Assembly (NCBI RefSeq): GCF_000308575.1
Contig: NZ_BAFZ01000048.1
Coordinates: 1 to 64,000 of the forward strand
From: Nocardia exalbida NBRC 100660
GTDB lineage: Bacteria; Actinomycetota; Actinomycetes; Mycobacteriales; Mycobacteriaceae
Direction: 5' to 3'
DNA: 64,000 nt
Within the stretch, counting starts at the first letter, position 1. Every line of letters begins with the position of its first letter. Both the position numbers and the translations under genes were made by a program. This document shows, one piece after another, positions 55,662 to 63,043 of the stretch. The notes under the pieces were generated by a model, which worked only from the letters and a program-made list of their open reading frames with translations, was not told the DNA's origin and did no database searches.

Positions 55662-56546
55662 ATGCAGTTTCGACCCGCGTTCCACGTCAACGGTTTCCTG
55701 GTGCTGCTGGGATGGTTCGTGCTCACCCTCTTGTTCGGCGGCGCGGCGGTGCTCGGCTTCGTCGTGGGCGCCCGGCACGACAACGCCTTCGCCGTGGCCG
55801 GCGCGGTGGCCGCGATCGTCGTGGTCGTCGTCTTGCTGCTGGCGGCGACCGGCTTGACCGTGGTGAACCCGAACGAGGCCAAAGTGGTGCAATTCTTCGG
55901 CCGCTACATCGGCTCGGTGAGCGAGCCGGGTTTCTTCTCGGTGCTCCCGCTGACCGATCGCAAGAGCATCTCGCTGCGCGTGCGGAACTTCGAGACCCAG
56001 AAGCTCAAGGTCAACGATGCCGACGGCAACCCGGTGGAAATCGCCGCGGTGGTCGTCTACCGGGTGGTGGACAGCTTCAAGGCCGCCTTCGCCGTCGACG
56101 ACTACGAGGAGTACGTCGAGACCCAGTCCGAGGCCGCCGTCCGGCACCTCGCCACGACGCATCCCTACGACGCGCACGAAGCGGACCGCACCAGCCTGCG
56201 CGACGGCGCCGAAGTGGCCGAGGAGCTGACCGTCGAACTGCGTGACCGCACCGAGATGGCGGGTATCGAAGTCCTGGAGGCGCGGATCACCCACCTCGCC
56301 TACGCGCCCGAGATCGCCCAGGCCATGCTGGTGCGCCAGCAGGCCGCCCAGGTGGTCGCCGCGCGAACCCGGATCGTCGAGGGCGCCGTCGGCATGGTCG
56401 GCTTGGCGCTGGAGCGGCTCGCCCAGCAGGGCGTGGTGGAACTGGACGAGGAACGCAAGGCGGCGATGGTGTCGAACCTGCTCGTCGTGCTGTGCGGTGA
56501 TCGCGCCACCCAGCCCGTCGTCAACGCCGGTTCGCTGTACTCGTGA
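55662..56546 (+). CDS. SPFH (stomatin/prohibitin-like) membrane protein
   Basis: The product has 294 residues. Two N-terminal membrane helices ('[20 protein letters not shown]' and '[20 protein letters not shown]') are followed by the SPFH domain: '[20 protein letters not shown]', '[20 protein letters not shown]', '[20 protein letters not shown]' and '[20 protein letters not shown]'. A helical region '[20 protein letters not shown]' should drive oligomer formation. SPFH proteins organise membrane microdomains and often control proteases. It is followed 12 bp later by a tiny ribbon-helix-helix gene, presumably in the same operon. Confidence 0.9.
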   Translation: MQFRPAFHVNGFLVLLGWFVLTLLFGGAAVLGFVVGARHDNAFAVAGAVAAIVVVVVLLLAATGLTVVNPNEAKVVQFFGRYIGSVSEPGFFSVLPLTDRKSISLRVRNFETQKLKVNDADGNPVEIAAVVVYRVVDSFKAAFAVDDYEEYVETQSEAAVRHLATTHPYDAHEADRTSLRDGAEVAEELTVELRDRTEMAGIEVLEARITHLAYAPEIAQAMLVRQQAAQVVAARTRIVEGAVGMVGLALERLAQQGVVELDEERKAAMVSNLLVVLCGDRATQPVVNAGSLYS

Positions 56547-56558
56547 GGCGGGCGGCCC

Positions 56559-56717
56559 ATGGCTGAGCGCAAGAAACTGCTGCTACGCCTGGACCCGGCC
56601 GTCCACGACGCCATCGCGAAGTGGGCGGCCGACGACCTGCGCAGTATCAACGCCCAGATCGAGTACGCGCTGCGTCTCGCGCTGGAGCAGGCCGGGCGCA
56701 AACCGAAGTCGCAGTGA
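56559..56717 (+). CDS. Small ribbon-helix-helix (Arc-like) protein, 52 residues
   Basis: ATG 56559 opens a 52-residue frame: [20 protein letters not shown], '[20 protein letters not shown]', '[12 protein letters not shown]'. The pattern beta-strand '[18 protein letters not shown]', turn '[10 protein letters not shown]', helix '[11 protein letters not shown]' is that of Arc/MetJ-type ribbon-helix-helix DNA-binding proteins. It sits 12 bp after the SPFH gene, in the same orientation. It could be an operon autorepressor acting at the TGATAT palindrome upstream of the SPFH gene, or act by direct contact with SPFH. It resembles antitoxins, but no toxin gene follows. Confidence 0.75.
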   Translation: MAERKKLLLRLDPAVHDAIAKWAADDLRSINAQIEYALRLALEQAGRKPKSQ

Positions 56718-56831
56718 CACGACCTCGATACCGATCAGAGATGGTGCCCCGGCCCCATGGCGCGAAGACTGGCTAGGTGTCAGCGACTGTCCTGCTGTCC
56801 GCACCGGAAGGGGCAATCACCGAAAGGGGCA

Positions 56832-57143
56832 ATGATGACCACGATTGTGCACATCGACGACACCGTGCGCGACTACGACACGTGGAAGCCCGCGTTCGAC
56901 GGTCTCGAGCAGTACTTCGCGGAGGCGGGAGCCCGCAACTGCCGCGTGGCGCGATTCACGCACAACCCCAATCGGGTGATCGTCGAGCTGGACTTCGACA
57001 CCGCGGCGGAGGCCGAGGCCTTCCGGGACGGTTTACGCCAGCTCATCGACCAGCCGCGGACGCAGATGCTGCTGGTCAGCCACGAGGTCTCCATTCTCGA
57101 GCTGGTCGACGACCGCCGCCTCACCGTCCGGGCTTCCTCGTGA
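56832..57143 (+). CDS. Small ABM-like / dimeric alpha-beta-barrel protein
   Basis: The product has 103 residues from ATG 56832 (ATG 56835 equally possible), with AAAGGGG upstream. It reads 'MMTTIVHIDDTVRDYDTWK', 'AFDGLEQYFAEAGARNCRVA', 'RFTHNPNRVIVELDFDTAAE', 'AEAFRDGLRQLI' and 'LVSHEVSILELVD'. The beta-alpha-beta layout, the 'YDTWK' segment and the size suggest a ferredoxin-like dimeric alpha/beta-barrel protein (antibiotic-biosynthesis monooxygenase or cyclase-like). No catalytic residue is obvious, and the function is unknown. Its 3' end overlaps the opposing methyltransferase gene by 23 bp. Confidence 0.6.
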   Translation: MMTTIVHIDDTVRDYDTWKPAFDGLEQYFAEAGARNCRVARFTHNPNRVIVELDFDTAAEAEAFRDGLRQLIDQPRTQMLLVSHEVSILELVDDRRLTVRASS

Positions 57144-57972
57144 CGAGGATCGCCGTGCCGGGGAACAGCTCGCCGCGCAGCGGGCTCCACTGTCCCCATT
57201 CCCGGTCGAGCCATTCCGGCCATTCCGGCTCGACGATGTCCTCCACCACCAGTCCCGCCGCGACGATCTCCCGGACCCGGTCGCCGATCGTCCGATGGTG
57301 CTCGACGTAGGTGGGCACGCCGTCGCCGTCGACCTCCACGTAAGGGGTGCGATCGAAGTACGGGATGGTGGCGGTCAGGCCCGCCGGACCCGGATCGTCC
57401 GGGAAGATCCAGCGCATCGGGTGGTTCACCGAGAAGACCCAGCGCCCGCCCGGCCGCAGCACCCGCCCGACCTCCCGCATCACCAGCGCGGAGTCGGCGA
57501 CGAACGGCACGGCGCCGAACGCCGAGCAGGCCAGATCGAACGACGCGTCCGCGAACGGAAGAGCCTCGGCGTCCGCCTGCACCAGCGGCACCCGAGGGCC
57601 GCCGCGCGCCATCACCGCCAGGCCCCGCTCGAGCATGCCGCGCGACAGGTCGAGCCCGACCGGCCGCGCGCCCTGCCCGGCCAGCCAGCGAGCGCACGGC
57701 GCCGAGCCGCAGCCGATCTCCAGCACCAGCTTGCCGGTGACGTCGCCGAGGAATCGCATATCGCCCTCGTGCAGGCCCTCCGGGCACCACACGAACTCGC
57801 CGCCGGGGGAGTCCACTCCGAGGAACTCCGCGTGCGTCTCGTGGTATTGGGCGGCGTCGGCGTCCCACCACCGCCGGCTGGCCAGCTTGCTGGCCGCCGA
57901 TCCGATTCGGGTCCGCGCGATGCCCGTCGTTCCGAGCAGTGCGTTTGCTTGCGCATGGCGATCTTCCGACAC
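57121..57972 (-). CDS. Class I SAM-dependent methyltransferase
   Basis: The product has 283 residues from GTG 57972; an upstream extension to 58077 looks non-coding. The Rossmann-type core has motif I 'KLVLEIGCGSAPCARWLAG', motif II 'ARPVGLDLSRGMLERGL', 'VPLVQADAEALPFADASFDL' and 'VMREVGRVLRPGGRWVFSVN'. An N-terminal segment 'SKLASRRWWDADAAQYHETH' is typical of actinobacterial methyltransferases of this group in mycobacteria and Nocardia. The acceptor substrate is unknown. It is divergent from rpsA and overlaps the preceding plus-strand gene tail-to-tail. Confidence 0.9.
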   Translation of the reverse strand: MSEDRHAQANALLGTTGIARTRIGSAASKLASRRWWDADAAQYHETHAEFLGVDSPGGEFVWCPEGLHEGDMRFLGDVTGKLVLEIGCGSAPCARWLAGQGARPVGLDLSRGMLERGLAVMARGGPRVPLVQADAEALPFADASFDLACSAFGAVPFVADSALVMREVGRVLRPGGRWVFSVNHPMRWIFPDDPGPAGLTATIPYFDRTPYVEVDGDGVPTYVEHHRTIGDRVREIVAAGLVVEDIVEPEWPEWLDREWGQWSPLRGELFPGTAILVTRKPGR

Positions 57973-58212
57973 GCCGATCAGACTATCGGCGTGGCGACCC
58001 GACGGTTTGCCCGGCCGGACCGAGGTCGCGTACGCTGAACGCGCGAGTGTCTTCCGTACAACCGTACCGAAGTTCAACCCGTGCTGAGTTTCACGCGCGT
58101 CGCGTGCGGTACGTTCCTAAGTGTCCGTCTTCACACCTCGCGGTGAGATCGCAGCGTACCGAAAGTTCCAATGTCCGCAACCGACCACAATCCGTCCGGA
58201 GCAAACCGACAT

Positions 58213-59679
58213 ATGCCCACCACCGTCACCTCGCCGCAGGTAGCCGTCAACGACATCGGCTCCGCCGAGGATTTCCTCGCCGCCATCGACGCCACGATCA
58301 AGTACTTCAACGACGGCGACATCGTCGAAGGAACCATCGTCAAGGTCGATCGCGACGAGGTCCTGCTCGACATCGGTTACAAGACCGAAGGCGTCATCCC
58401 CTCTCGCGAACTCTCCATCAAGCACGATGTCGACCCCAATGAGGTCGTTTCCGTGGGCGATGAGGTCGAGGCCCTTGTTCTCACGAAGGAGGACAAGGAA
58501 GGCCGCCTGATCCTGTCGAAGAAGCGGGCGCAGTACGAGCGTGCGTGGGGCACCATCGAGGAGCTCAAGGAGAAGGACGAGGCCGTCAAGGGCACCGTCA
58601 TCGAGGTCGTCAAGGGCGGCCTGATCCTCGACATCGGCCTGCGCGGCTTCCTGCCCGCGTCGCTGGTCGAGATGCGCCGGGTCCGCGATCTCCAGCCGTA
58701 CGTCGGCAAGGAGATCGAGGCCAAGATCATCGAGCTGGACAAGAACCGCAACAACGTCGTGCTGTCCCGCCGCGCCTGGCTGGAGCAGACCCAGTCCGAG
58801 GTCCGCAGCGAGTTCCTGCACCAGCTGCAGAAGGGCCAGGTCCGCAAGGGTGTGGTCTCCTCGATCGTCAACTTCGGCGCCTTCGTCGACCTGGGCGGCG
58901 TGGACGGTCTGGTGCACGTCTCCGAGCTGTCCTGGAAGCACATCGACCACCCGTCCGAGGTCGTCGAGGTCGGCAACGAGGTCACCGTCGAGGTGCTCGA
59001 CGTCGATCTGGATCGCGAGCGGGTCTCGCTGTCGCTCAAGGCGACCCAGGAAGACCCGTGGCGTCAGTTCGCCCGCACCCACGCGATCGGCCAGATCGTG
59101 CCGGGCAAGGTCACCAAGCTCGTTCCGTTCGGCGCGTTCGTCCGCGTCGAGGAGGGCATCGAGGGCCTGGTGCACATCTCCGAGCTGGCCGAGCGCCACG
59201 TCGAGGTGCCGGACCAGGTCGTGGCCGTCGGCGACGACGCGATGGTCAAGGTCATCGACATCGACCTGGAGCGTCGCCGGATCTCGCTGAGCCTCAAGCA
59301 GGCCAACGAGGACTACCACGCCGAGTTCGACCCGTCGAAGTACGGCATGGCCGACAGCTACGACGAGCAGGGCAACTACATCTTCCCCGAGGGCTTCGAT
59401 CCCGACACCAACGAGTGGCTCGAGGGCTTCGACAAGCAGCGCGAAGAGTGGGAAGGCCGCTACGCCGAGGCGGAGCGTCGCCACAAGATGCACACCGCGC
59501 AGATGGAGAAGATGGCGGCCGACGCCGCGGCCGAGGCCGCGAACGGCGGCGGCGCGTCGAACTACTCCTCCGAGAGCGGTTCGCAGTCCTCCGCCAACCA
59601 GGCCGAGTCCGCCGGCGGTTCGCTGGCGAGCGACGCCCAGCTGGCGGCTCTGCGTGAGAAGCTGTCCGGCAACGCCTGA
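58213..59679 (+). CDS. rpsA: 30S ribosomal protein S1
   Basis: S1 brings mRNA to the small ribosomal subunit. It has 488 residues from ATG 58213, matching the mycobacterial start (MPTTVTSPQVAVNDIGS); an upstream in-frame ATG at 58171 is possible. Four S1 domains lie at about 22-92, 108-173, 194-263 and 279-350 ('FLPASLVEMRRVRDLQPYVG', 'GAFVDLGGVDGLVHVSELSW', 'GAFVRVEEGIEGLVHISEL'). The actinobacterial C-terminal tail follows ('YGMADSYDEQGNYIFPEGFD' and a Ser/Ala/Gln-rich end). In M. tuberculosis the RpsA C-terminus has been linked to pyrazinamide and trans-translation. A strong terminator follows. Confidence 0.97.
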   Translation: MPTTVTSPQVAVNDIGSAEDFLAAIDATIKYFNDGDIVEGTIVKVDRDEVLLDIGYKTEGVIPSRELSIKHDVDPNEVVSVGDEVEALVLTKEDKEGRLILSKKRAQYERAWGTIEELKEKDEAVKGTVIEVVKGGLILDIGLRGFLPASLVEMRRVRDLQPYVGKEIEAKIIELDKNRNNVVLSRRAWLEQTQSEVRSEFLHQLQKGQVRKGVVSSIVNFGAFVDLGGVDGLVHVSELSWKHIDHPSEVVEVGNEVTVEVLDVDLDRERVSLSLKATQEDPWRQFARTHAIGQIVPGKVTKLVPFGAFVRVEEGIEGLVHISELAERHVEVPDQVVAVGDDAMVKVIDIDLERRRISLSLKQANEDYHAEFDPSKYGMADSYDEQGNYIFPEGFDPDTNEWLEGFDKQREEWEGRYAEAERRHKMHTAQMEKMAADAAAEAANGGGASNYSSESGSQSSANQAESAGGSLASDAQLAALREKLSGNA

Positions 59680-59693
59680 TAGGCAATAGTCCG

Positions 59694-59736
59694 AACGACT
59701 GTGCCCCAACCGGAATCCGGTTGGGGCACAGTCGTT
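59694..59736 (+). terminator. Rho-independent terminator of rpsA
   Basis: A stem of about 20 bp (59694-59713 with 59717-59736; arm core GTGCCCCAACCGG) with a tiny loop, 14 nt after the rpsA stop and ending in GTTTCC. It also lies just beyond the end of the convergent minus-strand gene at 59750, so it can serve both directions. Confidence 0.9.
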
Positions 59737-59749
59737 TCCGCTGCGGTCT

Positions 59750-60289
59750 TCAAACGTTCTCGCGGCGCGAGGGTTTCGTGGTGCCGCGATTGACTTGTGG
59801 CGCGTGGGCGGGCCGCCGCGCCGCCTCATGTGGCGCGACCATCTGCGCGGTGGTGAGCGCGACGACCTGAATTTGCTCCAGCCGCAACCCGAGCGAGGCC
59901 AGCCGGGCGATGACGCCCAGCCGATGCTCCGGCAATCCGGGGTGGATCACCAGCGGATCCCGCTCCGGACGACGCAACACGTAGGCCCGGCGTTCGGCGT
60001 CGAATCGCACGGGTACGCCGTCGCGGATGGCTCGGTAGGCATCCAGATCCAGCGTGCTGTGCCGGATCGGGTCGATCATCAGCGACTCGACGAATTGCTC
60101 CGCCTGCCGCAGGAACGGCTCTTGGTCCGACGGGTCCAAGTGCTCGATCCGCTGGGCCACGCGCCACCGATAATCCTCCGCGGCGTGGCGCAGCAGAGAC
60201 CGGTGCCGCTCGATCTCGGCTGCGAAGGCCACGAGTTCCTCGTGGTCCAGGGCGCGTGGGTCGGGCGTCGAAGCTTGGACGTCGGGCAT
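59750..60289 (-). CDS. Hypothetical protein, 179 residues
   Basis: The protein begins MPDVQASTPDPRALDHEEL from ATG 60289. A helical first half ('VAFAAEIERHRSLLRHAAED', 'WRVAQRIEHLDPSDQEPFLR', 'QAEQFVESLMIDPIRHSTLD') is followed by 'YVLRRPERDPLVIHPGLPEH' and a helix 'RLGVIARLASLGLRLEQIQV'. The basic tail ends 'NRGTTKPSRRENV'. No signal, membrane helix or known domain can be seen. It occupies the place where coaE follows rpsA in M. tuberculosis, but is on the other strand. It is probably a real gene by codon pattern; function unknown. Confidence 0.6.
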   Translation of the reverse strand: MPDVQASTPDPRALDHEELVAFAAEIERHRSLLRHAAEDYRWRVAQRIEHLDPSDQEPFLRQAEQFVESLMIDPIRHSTLDLDAYRAIRDGVPVRFDAERRAYVLRRPERDPLVIHPGLPEHRLGVIARLASLGLRLEQIQVVALTTAQMVAPHEAARRPAHAPQVNRGTTKPSRRENV

Positions 60290-60401
60290 GGGGGCCCCTA
60301 TCTCTCGGGTTGCGGATTACATTGCGTGGCAACCAGATCGACGTCCGACACTGTTTATTGTGCCGGAGGGGTCCGACAGAAACGGCGTACGGTCCGTCCG
60401 C

Positions 60402-61079
60402 TCAGTAGCCGACGGTGAAGCGGCGCTGCACGAAACGCGGTAGCTCGGCTTCGTCGAGGATCGCGACGGCCACGTCTTCGGCGGAGATGTCCCGGCCTCC
60501 GACCAAGAGCTGATCACCGCCGATCCGGAAGCGGCCGGTGCGCTCGCCGGGATCGATCCGCCCCGAGGAGGGGCTGAGGTAGGTCCACTTGCGGTTGGAC
60601 AGCCGGTAGATGTTCAAGGCGTCGCGTAGCGCGCGTACCACCTGGGCGTACTCCGCGGGTACGTCGAGCACTTCGGTGAGGGTGCGAGTGAATTGCGCAC
60701 CGGTGTCCAGCAATTGCGTGCCCGGCGTGACCTCCAAGCTGCCCGCCCCGCCCACGGCGATCAGCCGGACGCGCGGCTGCCGGTCCAGCGCGGCGACCAT
60801 CGCCCGCGCGCCCACCACGAAGTTGTCGGCCGAGGCGATGGTGTCGGTGATGCCGCGCCCGGCGTTCACCGCGCTCACAACCACGTCGAGGCCGGCGATG
60901 GCGTCCGCGATGCTGCCCGCGTCCAGCCAATCGGCCACCGCCCACGTCTCCTCCCCGCGCCGGGCCGGGAAGCGCGCGGCGTCGCGCGTGAAGGCGGTGA
61001 CCCGATGCCCCCGCCGCACTGCTTCGGTGACGACGCGGGAACCGATGACGCCGGTAGCCCCGAAAACCCCGATATCCAC
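60402..61079 (-). CDS. NAD(P)H-binding protein (atypical SDR, NmrA-like)
   Basis: The product has 225 residues from GTG 61079, preferred over GTG 61085 because GAGGA lies 6 nt upstream. The Rossmann motif is at the N-terminus: 'VDIGVFGATGVIGSRVVTEA' with GATGVIG. 'GHRVTAFTRDAARFPARRGE', 'LDVVVSAVNAGRG', 'RVRLIAVGGAGSLEV' and 'KWTYLSPSSGRIDPGERTG' follow. The SDR Tyr-x3-Lys is not evident, as usual in atypical SDRs (a5) that act as reductases or redox sensors. Divergent from a TetR regulator across a symmetrical operator, so very probably its target. Confidence 0.88.
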   Translation of the reverse strand: MDIGVFGATGVIGSRVVTEAVRRGHRVTAFTRDAARFPARRGEETWAVADWLDAGSIADAIAGLDVVVSAVNAGRGITDTIASADNFVVGARAMVAALDRQPRVRLIAVGGAGSLEVTPGTQLLDTGAQFTRTLTEVLDVPAEYAQVVRALRDALNIYRLSNRKWTYLSPSSGRIDPGERTGRFRIGGDQLLVGGRDISAEDVAVAILDEAELPRFVQRRFTVGY

Positions 61080-61103
61080 GAGCACTCCTCAACATTGTTC
61101 ATT

Positions 61104-61140
61104 TACTACACGCCGTTCAGTTCAGATACGGCAGATAGTA
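61104..61140. promoter_or_regulatory. Extended symmetrical operator between SDR and tetR genes
   Basis: TACTA (61104-61108), GCCGT (61112-61116), ACGGC (61128-61132) and TAGTA (61136-61140) form one exact dyad centred at 61122, with equal 3-nt gaps and an 11-nt centre. Total length 37 bp. Likely TetR binding site. Confidence 0.65.
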
Positions 61141-61164
61141 GCCGAACGCTGTAGGGTGTCAACC

Positions 61165-61896
61165 GTGGCCGAGATCGTGAGAAGTCGCCGGGAGCGCCTG
61201 CGCGCCCAGACGCTGGAGGACATCGAGACGATCGCCATGCGGCTGCTCGCCGAGGGCGGGCCGGACGCGATCTCGTTGCGCGCCATCGCCCGTGAGATGG
61301 GCATGACGGCGGGCGCGATCTACGGCTACTTCGCCACCCGCGACGACCTGATCTCCACCCTCATCTCGAACGTGTACACCGCCCTGGTCGACCGGCTCGA
61401 AGCGGCGCGCGATGCCGTGGCGGTGGAGGATCCGGCCGGGCGCATCATGGCTTGGGCCGAGGCTGTACGCGCGTGGGCGGTGCAGCGGCCGGCCGAATTC
61501 CGGCTCATCTACGGGGATCCGGTCGCAGGCTATCGGCCCCCGCCGGGCGGACCCGCCGCCGCGGCGGAATTGCGGGCCTGCGCCGGCCTGGTCGGTCTCG
61601 CGGCCGCCGCGTGGCCCCACGCCGCGGCGACACAGGCCGCCGACGACTGCGCGTGGTCGGACTTCGACGCGGATCTGGCCGCGCATGTTCGCACCGGCTT
61701 TCCGGAGTTGCCTCCCGATGCACTCGCCCTCGCGCTGCGTATGTGGGGCCGGATGCACGGACCGATCGCGCTCGAGGTGTACGGCCATCTGCGCCCGCAA
61801 TCCCAGGACCCGGCAAAGCTTTTCCGCGCCGAAATGAGCGACCTGGTCCGCTCGCTCGGGCTAGGTGAACCCGACGGTGTAGGCGGGTCCGCGTAG
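61165..61896 (+). CDS. TetR-family regulator with WHG-type C-terminal domain
   Basis: The product has 243 residues from GTG 61165, with TAGGG 8 nt upstream. The N-terminal helix-turn-helix is 'MRLLAEGGPDAISLRAIARE', 'MGMTAGAIYGYFATRDDLIS', typical of TetR. The C-terminal ligand domain contains 'ARIMAWAEAV'-like and 'VQRPAEFRLIYGDPVAGYRP' and the 'MWGRMHGPIALEVYGHL' segment, the W-G-R-x-H-G hallmark of TetR_C_33 (WHG). Such proteins repress a neighbouring oxidoreductase or efflux gene until a ligand binds. Divergent from the NAD(P)H-binding gene with a symmetrical operator between them. Confidence 0.92.
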   Translation: MAEIVRSRRERLRAQTLEDIETIAMRLLAEGGPDAISLRAIAREMGMTAGAIYGYFATRDDLISTLISNVYTALVDRLEAARDAVAVEDPAGRIMAWAEAVRAWAVQRPAEFRLIYGDPVAGYRPPPGGPAAAAELRACAGLVGLAAAAWPHAAATQAADDCAWSDFDADLAAHVRTGFPELPPDALALALRMWGRMHGPIALEVYGHLRPQSQDPAKLFRAEMSDLVRSLGLGEPDGVGGSA

Positions 61897-61916
61897 CCGC
61901 CGGAGCGGCCGGTGAC

Positions 61917-62513
61917 CTAGCGGGCCTGCGGTGCCGTCGCGAGCGACTCCGGCTCGGTGGGGCCATGTGCGATGTCGTGAAAAGCGTTCCGTAGCAAAGC
62001 GATGATCCGTTGCGGCGGCGCGTCGCGCAACCCGTCGAGTTCGAGCAGGTGGCGGCCGATCACCACCCCGATGGTCAGGGCTCCGAGCAATCCGGCGCGC
62101 AGGTCCGCCTCGTCGTCGGCGAGCTGCCCCGCCGCTTCGCGCTGGCGCGCGGTCATGGCCGCGCGCACCTCGTCGGCAGCCTCCGGGACGGTGAGCATCG
62201 AGCGGATCGCCGCCAGCGTGTTGATCGGCCGGTCGGCGAGTTTGATGGCGAGCGCGTCGAGCAGGAGCTCGGCCACCTGCTCCGGCGTACCGGTGATCGG
62301 GTGGTCGTCGGCGAAGACCGCGACGCGCGCGAACAGATTCTCCTTGGACCCGAAATAGCGCATCACCAGGCTGGGATCGGTGTCCGCCTCCGTCGCGACG
62401 GCACGGATGGTCGTCCGGTCGTAACCGATCTCCGCGAACAGCCGGCCCGCCGCCGCCAGGATCCGGTTCTCGGTGTTCCGGCGTTGCTGAGCGCGCGTGG
62501 GGGTCGAATCCAT
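61917..62513 (-). CDS. TetR-family regulator
   Basis: The product has 198 residues from ATG 62513. The HTH is 'ILAAAGRLFAEIGYDRTTIR', 'AVATEADTDPSLVMRYFGSK', a standard TetR DNA-binding domain. The C-terminal effector domain has 'EQVAELLLDALAIKLADRPI' and 'LLGALTIGVVIGRHLLELDG', similar to the AcrR-type tetracyclin_repressor_like group. It is divergent from a small membrane-protein gene; the 91-bp gap contains a duplicated 17-nt element. It probably represses itself and that gene. Its tail faces the other tetR gene, 20 bp apart. Confidence 0.9.
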   Translation of the reverse strand: MDSTPTRAQQRRNTENRILAAAGRLFAEIGYDRTTIRAVATEADTDPSLVMRYFGSKENLFARVAVFADDHPITGTPEQVAELLLDALAIKLADRPINTLAAIRSMLTVPEAADEVRAAMTARQREAAGQLADDEADLRAGLLGALTIGVVIGRHLLELDGLRDAPPQRIIALLRNAFHDIAHGPTEPESLATAPQAR

Positions 62514-62520
62514 GAATTCA

Positions 62521-62580
62521 GTCTACGTCTGTTGACTCAATAGCCGCGCGGCGGTAGGTTTCGGTCTACAACTGTTGACT
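62521..62580. promoter_or_regulatory. Duplicated TetR operator element (GTCTACnnCTGTTGACT)
   Basis: The 17-nt element occurs at 62521-62537 and again at 62564-62580, with period 43 bp, about four helical turns. Only the two central n positions differ. A half-dyad AGTC/GACT is visible in the first copy (62520-62523 and 62534-62537). Such direct duplication suits cooperative repressor binding. Confidence 0.6.
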
Positions 62581-62604
62581 GAACTGGAAAGTGAGGTGGT
62601 TCCG

Positions 62605-62937
62605 ATGTGGTCCACCGTCGCCCTGTCGCTGGTCGCCGGGATCCTCGGGGTGAACGCCGTTCCGCACTTCGTGAAAGGCATGATGGGGGAGGAGTTCCCG
62701 AACGTGACGGGTAACGCGCCGGTCCGCAACGCCGTGGCCGGATTCCTCGGACTGCTGCTGACGGCGATGATCGCGTCCTGGGCCGACCTGCCGAGTCATC
62801 CCTGGGCCGGCGCTGTGGGGATCGGCCTGGGCGGCCTGAGCATGGCGATCTTCCACGGCCTCGGCGGGGCCTACCGGCTCAACACCGCGCTGGGTCTGCC
62901 GAATCCTCCTCGTCAGCTGCACTCGACGGTGGCGTGA
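62605..62937 (+). CDS. Small multi-helix membrane protein
   Basis: The product has 110 residues from ATG 62605 (GTGAGGTGG upstream); an earlier in-frame TTG at 62575 lies inside the operator repeat. It has about three membrane helices: 'STVALSLVAGILGVNAVPHF', 'AVAGFLGLLLTAMIASWADL' and 'GAVGIGLGGLSMAIFHGLGG'. Motifs 'PHFVKGMMGEEFP' and 'AYRLNTALGLP' look conserved but I know no function. It is probably regulated by the divergent TetR protein through the duplicated element that begins at 62521. Possibly a small transporter or membrane stress protein; both are guesses. Confidence 0.7.
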   Translation: MWSTVALSLVAGILGVNAVPHFVKGMMGEEFPNVTGNAPVRNAVAGFLGLLLTAMIASWADLPSHPWAGAVGIGLGGLSMAIFHGLGGAYRLNTALGLPNPPRQLHSTVA

Positions 62938-63043
62938 TCCGAGATTCACGCCGGTGGTGGACCTTCGACGAGGCCTCCCGTGGCTGCCTCGTCGTCGGTC
63001 TCTCCGCCCTTCGGCGATCATTCGGCGCCTCGAGGGCGCGGGG

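Noticed and set aside
56559..56717. Toxin-antitoxin module
   Set aside because: The small protein resembles an RHH antitoxin, but no toxin-sized partner follows; the next gene is an ABM-like protein and the preceding one is SPFH.
53278..57972. Biosynthetic gene cluster (flavin oxidase, ABM-like protein, methyltransferase)
   Set aside because: The genes are on different strands with separate promoters and regulators, and no core synthase is present.
46137..58212. Prophage or integrated plasmid between polA and rpsA
   Set aside because: No integrase, replication, capsid or transfer gene, and composition and codon use look like the rest of the window.
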